Below are positions 40,445-41,273 of a stretch of DNA of 41,273 nt, in pieces. The translations under genes and the position numbers were made by a program. Every line of letters begins with the position of its first letter. Within the stretch, counting starts at the first letter, position 1. Where the stretch lies: positions 1 to 41,273 of the forward strand of contig JAVBNN010000008.1 in the NCBI GenBank assembly GCA_031551525.1, read 5' to 3'. Under the pieces are notes generated by a model that saw only the letters and a program-made list of their open reading frames with translations, did no database searches and had not been told where the DNA came from. Source of the stretch: JAVBNN01 sp031551525. GTDB lineage: Bacteria; Bacillota; Negativicutes; Acidaminococcales; JAISLQ01.

Positions 40445-41044
40445 ATGGTTAAGAAGACCAAAGCCTACCAGGGGAAAAACTTAGCTTACGTCCGGGTATC
40501 CACCATAGAACAAAATGAAGAACGCCAGCTAGAGGCTCTCAAGCCTTATTCTATCGAGAAGATATTCCTTGAGAAGACCAGCGGTAAAGCCATAGACCGC
40601 CCAAAACTCTTGGAACTTCTTGAGTTTGTCCGTGAGGGCGATAATGTCTATATAGAATCCTTCAGCCGCCTTGCGCGTGATACTAGAGACCTGCTCAATC
40701 TCCTTGAGGCCTTTTCTGGTAAGGGCGTAGGGGTTATTAGTCTTAAAGAGAATATCAATACAACGTCAGCCAGTGGTAAACTTATGGTTACTCTTATCGG
40801 CGCTGTGGCTACCTTTGAGCGGGATATTATGTTAGAGCGGCAACGAGAGGGTATAGCCTTGGCGAAGGCCCAAGGGAAGTACAAGGGGAGAGTTCCTAAG
40901 GTACTACCGGGGGACTTTGATAAAATCTATAGTCAATATATGTCTAGAGAAATCACTAAGTCTAAAATGGCTGAACTATGCGGTGTTTCAAGGCCTGTTA
41001 TGGATAGGCTTTTGGGGGGATATAGGGAGAAAAGCAAGGTGTAG
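40445..41044 (+). CDS. Small serine recombinase (resolvase/invertase family)
   Basis: Site-specific recombinase of 199 aa. The catalytic serine is Ser19 in AYVRVST; FSRLARDTRDLLNLL, TSASGKLMVTLIGAVATFERD and ERQREGIALAKAQGKYKGR are typical of the Tn3-resolvase/Hin type, and the C end is a helix-turn-helix (EITKSKMAELCGVSRPVMDRLL). ATG 40445 has GGAGAGGGG nine bases upstream; the frame is open from 40373 but starts inside the promoter. Paired palindromes follow the gene and may be its recombination sites. It has no MerR-type N end, so it is not an IS607 transposase. Confidence 0.93.
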   Translation: MVKKTKAYQGKNLAYVRVSTIEQNEERQLEALKPYSIEKIFLEKTSGKAIDRPKLLELLEFVREGDNVYIESFSRLARDTRDLLNLLEAFSGKGVGVISLKENINTTSASGKLMVTLIGAVATFERDIMLERQREGIALAKAQGKYKGRVPKVLPGDFDKIYSQYMSREITKSKMAELCGVSRPVMDRLLGGYREKSKV

Positions 41045-41051
41045 ACTGGCT

Positions 41052-41150
41052 CACCCCAAAATTGGGGGCGGCCCTCTGTCGGTGTGTCGTGAAACTCGAC
41101 ATAGGTAAAAGCACGGTTTTAAACCGCTCACACACCCCAAAATTGGGGGC
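41052..41150 (+). repeat. Paired palindromes downstream of the recombinase gene
   Basis: The 18-base sequence CACCCCAAAATTGGGGGC occurs at 41052-41069 and 41133-41150. Each holds the palindrome CCCCAA-AA-TTGGGG, 81 bases apart. Between them lie two more dyads, TGTCG/CGACA and CGGTT/AACCG. Possible recombination (res-like) or regulatory sites. Confidence 0.7.
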
Positions 41151-41159
41151 TGTGACTTT

Positions 41160-41273
41160 GCTATGGGGCCCTGAAACGGGGCCTAACCCTAAGGCAGGCG
41201 AGAGCTGAACTTTCAGCCGTCCTTTGGTAGAACAAGGAGAATCCACTTTTGGATTGTCCTCTGGAAGTGCCTG
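41160..41273 (+). other. Hairpin-rich segment at the window end
   Basis: No gene seen. GCTGAA-CT-TTCAGC (41204-41217) and GGAGAATCC-ACTTTT-GGATTGTCC (41236-41259, one mismatch) are strong hairpins, and GGGGCC is repeated. This may be the start of a structured RNA or of another mobile element cut off by the window edge. Confidence 0.4.

Noticed and set aside
40445..41044. IS607-type transposase
   Set aside because: The protein lacks the N-terminal MerR-like domain and has a C-terminal helix-turn-helix as in resolvases; no TnpB is seen.
41052..41150. Short CRISPR array
   Set aside because: Only two copies, strongly palindromic, with dyads between them and no cas gene nearby.

Overview
The window looks like chromosomal DNA of an anaerobic Gram-negative Firmicute of the Negativicutes (a succinate-decarboxylating, propionate-forming type is my best guess). 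The evidence is the mix of features: strong AGGAGG ribosome sites and LrgAB, but also an ExbB-ExbD-TonB outer-membrane energiser, two cobalamin riboswitches, a B12-dependent methylmalonyl-CoA mutase split into two subunits, a methylmalonyl-CoA decarboxylase alpha subunit, sigma-54 control and TAXI-type TRAP transport. The genus cannot be fixed from the sequence alone.

Left part (1-8.5 kb): a tRNA cluster (Asp, cut by the window edge, then Phe, Gly, Cys, Leu), a DEAD-box helicase, an M20-family amidohydrolase, a cobalamin riboswitch with its own promoter and terminator but no recognisable target gene, gltX followed by tRNA-Gln and tRNA-Glu, an unknown 194-aa gene, and a second cobalamin riboswitch in front of exbB-exbD-tonB. 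Middle (8.5-21.9 kb, mostly minus strand): an EF-hand-like protein, a BI-1/YccA membrane protein and a DUF4253 protein, lrgAB, lplA, two paralogous branched-chain-amino-acid-type binding lipoproteins flanking a FadR-type regulator and an MFS exporter, a small DUF898-like membrane protein, and a two-gene unit of a QueG-like Fe-S protein and a lipoprotein with MORN-like repeats plus a collagen-like tail.

Metabolic core (22.0-30.5 kb): a sigma-54 activator gene, then a -24/-12 promoter with palindromic upstream sites, then a CoA transferase, methylmalonyl-CoA mutase large subunit, an MmgE/PrpD-family protein, mutase small subunit and methylmalonyl-CoA decarboxylase alpha subunit. Together these give succinate -> succinyl-CoA -> methylmalonyl-CoA -> propionyl-CoA + CO2, with CoA recycled onto succinate. 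No epimerase gene is visible, and the MmgE/PrpD gene sits between the two mutase subunits, which is the main candidate for new biology here. The riboswitch-controlled TonB system fits the cobalamin need of the mutase.

Transport region (30.5-38.2 kb, minus strand): a TAXI solute-binding lipoprotein, a DUF1850 protein and a fused TRAP permease, followed by a second permease copy. Between the two permeases lie decayed remnants of the DUF1850 and TAXI genes, so the whole module was once duplicated. A type 2 glycerate kinase precedes the TAXI gene.

Right end (38.3-41.3 kb): a displaced 3' half of a tRNA-Ser gene marks the end of an integrated element carrying an excisionase-like gene, an orphan HicB, an exported protein of unknown function and a small serine recombinase followed by paired palindromes. 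The element continues past the window edge.
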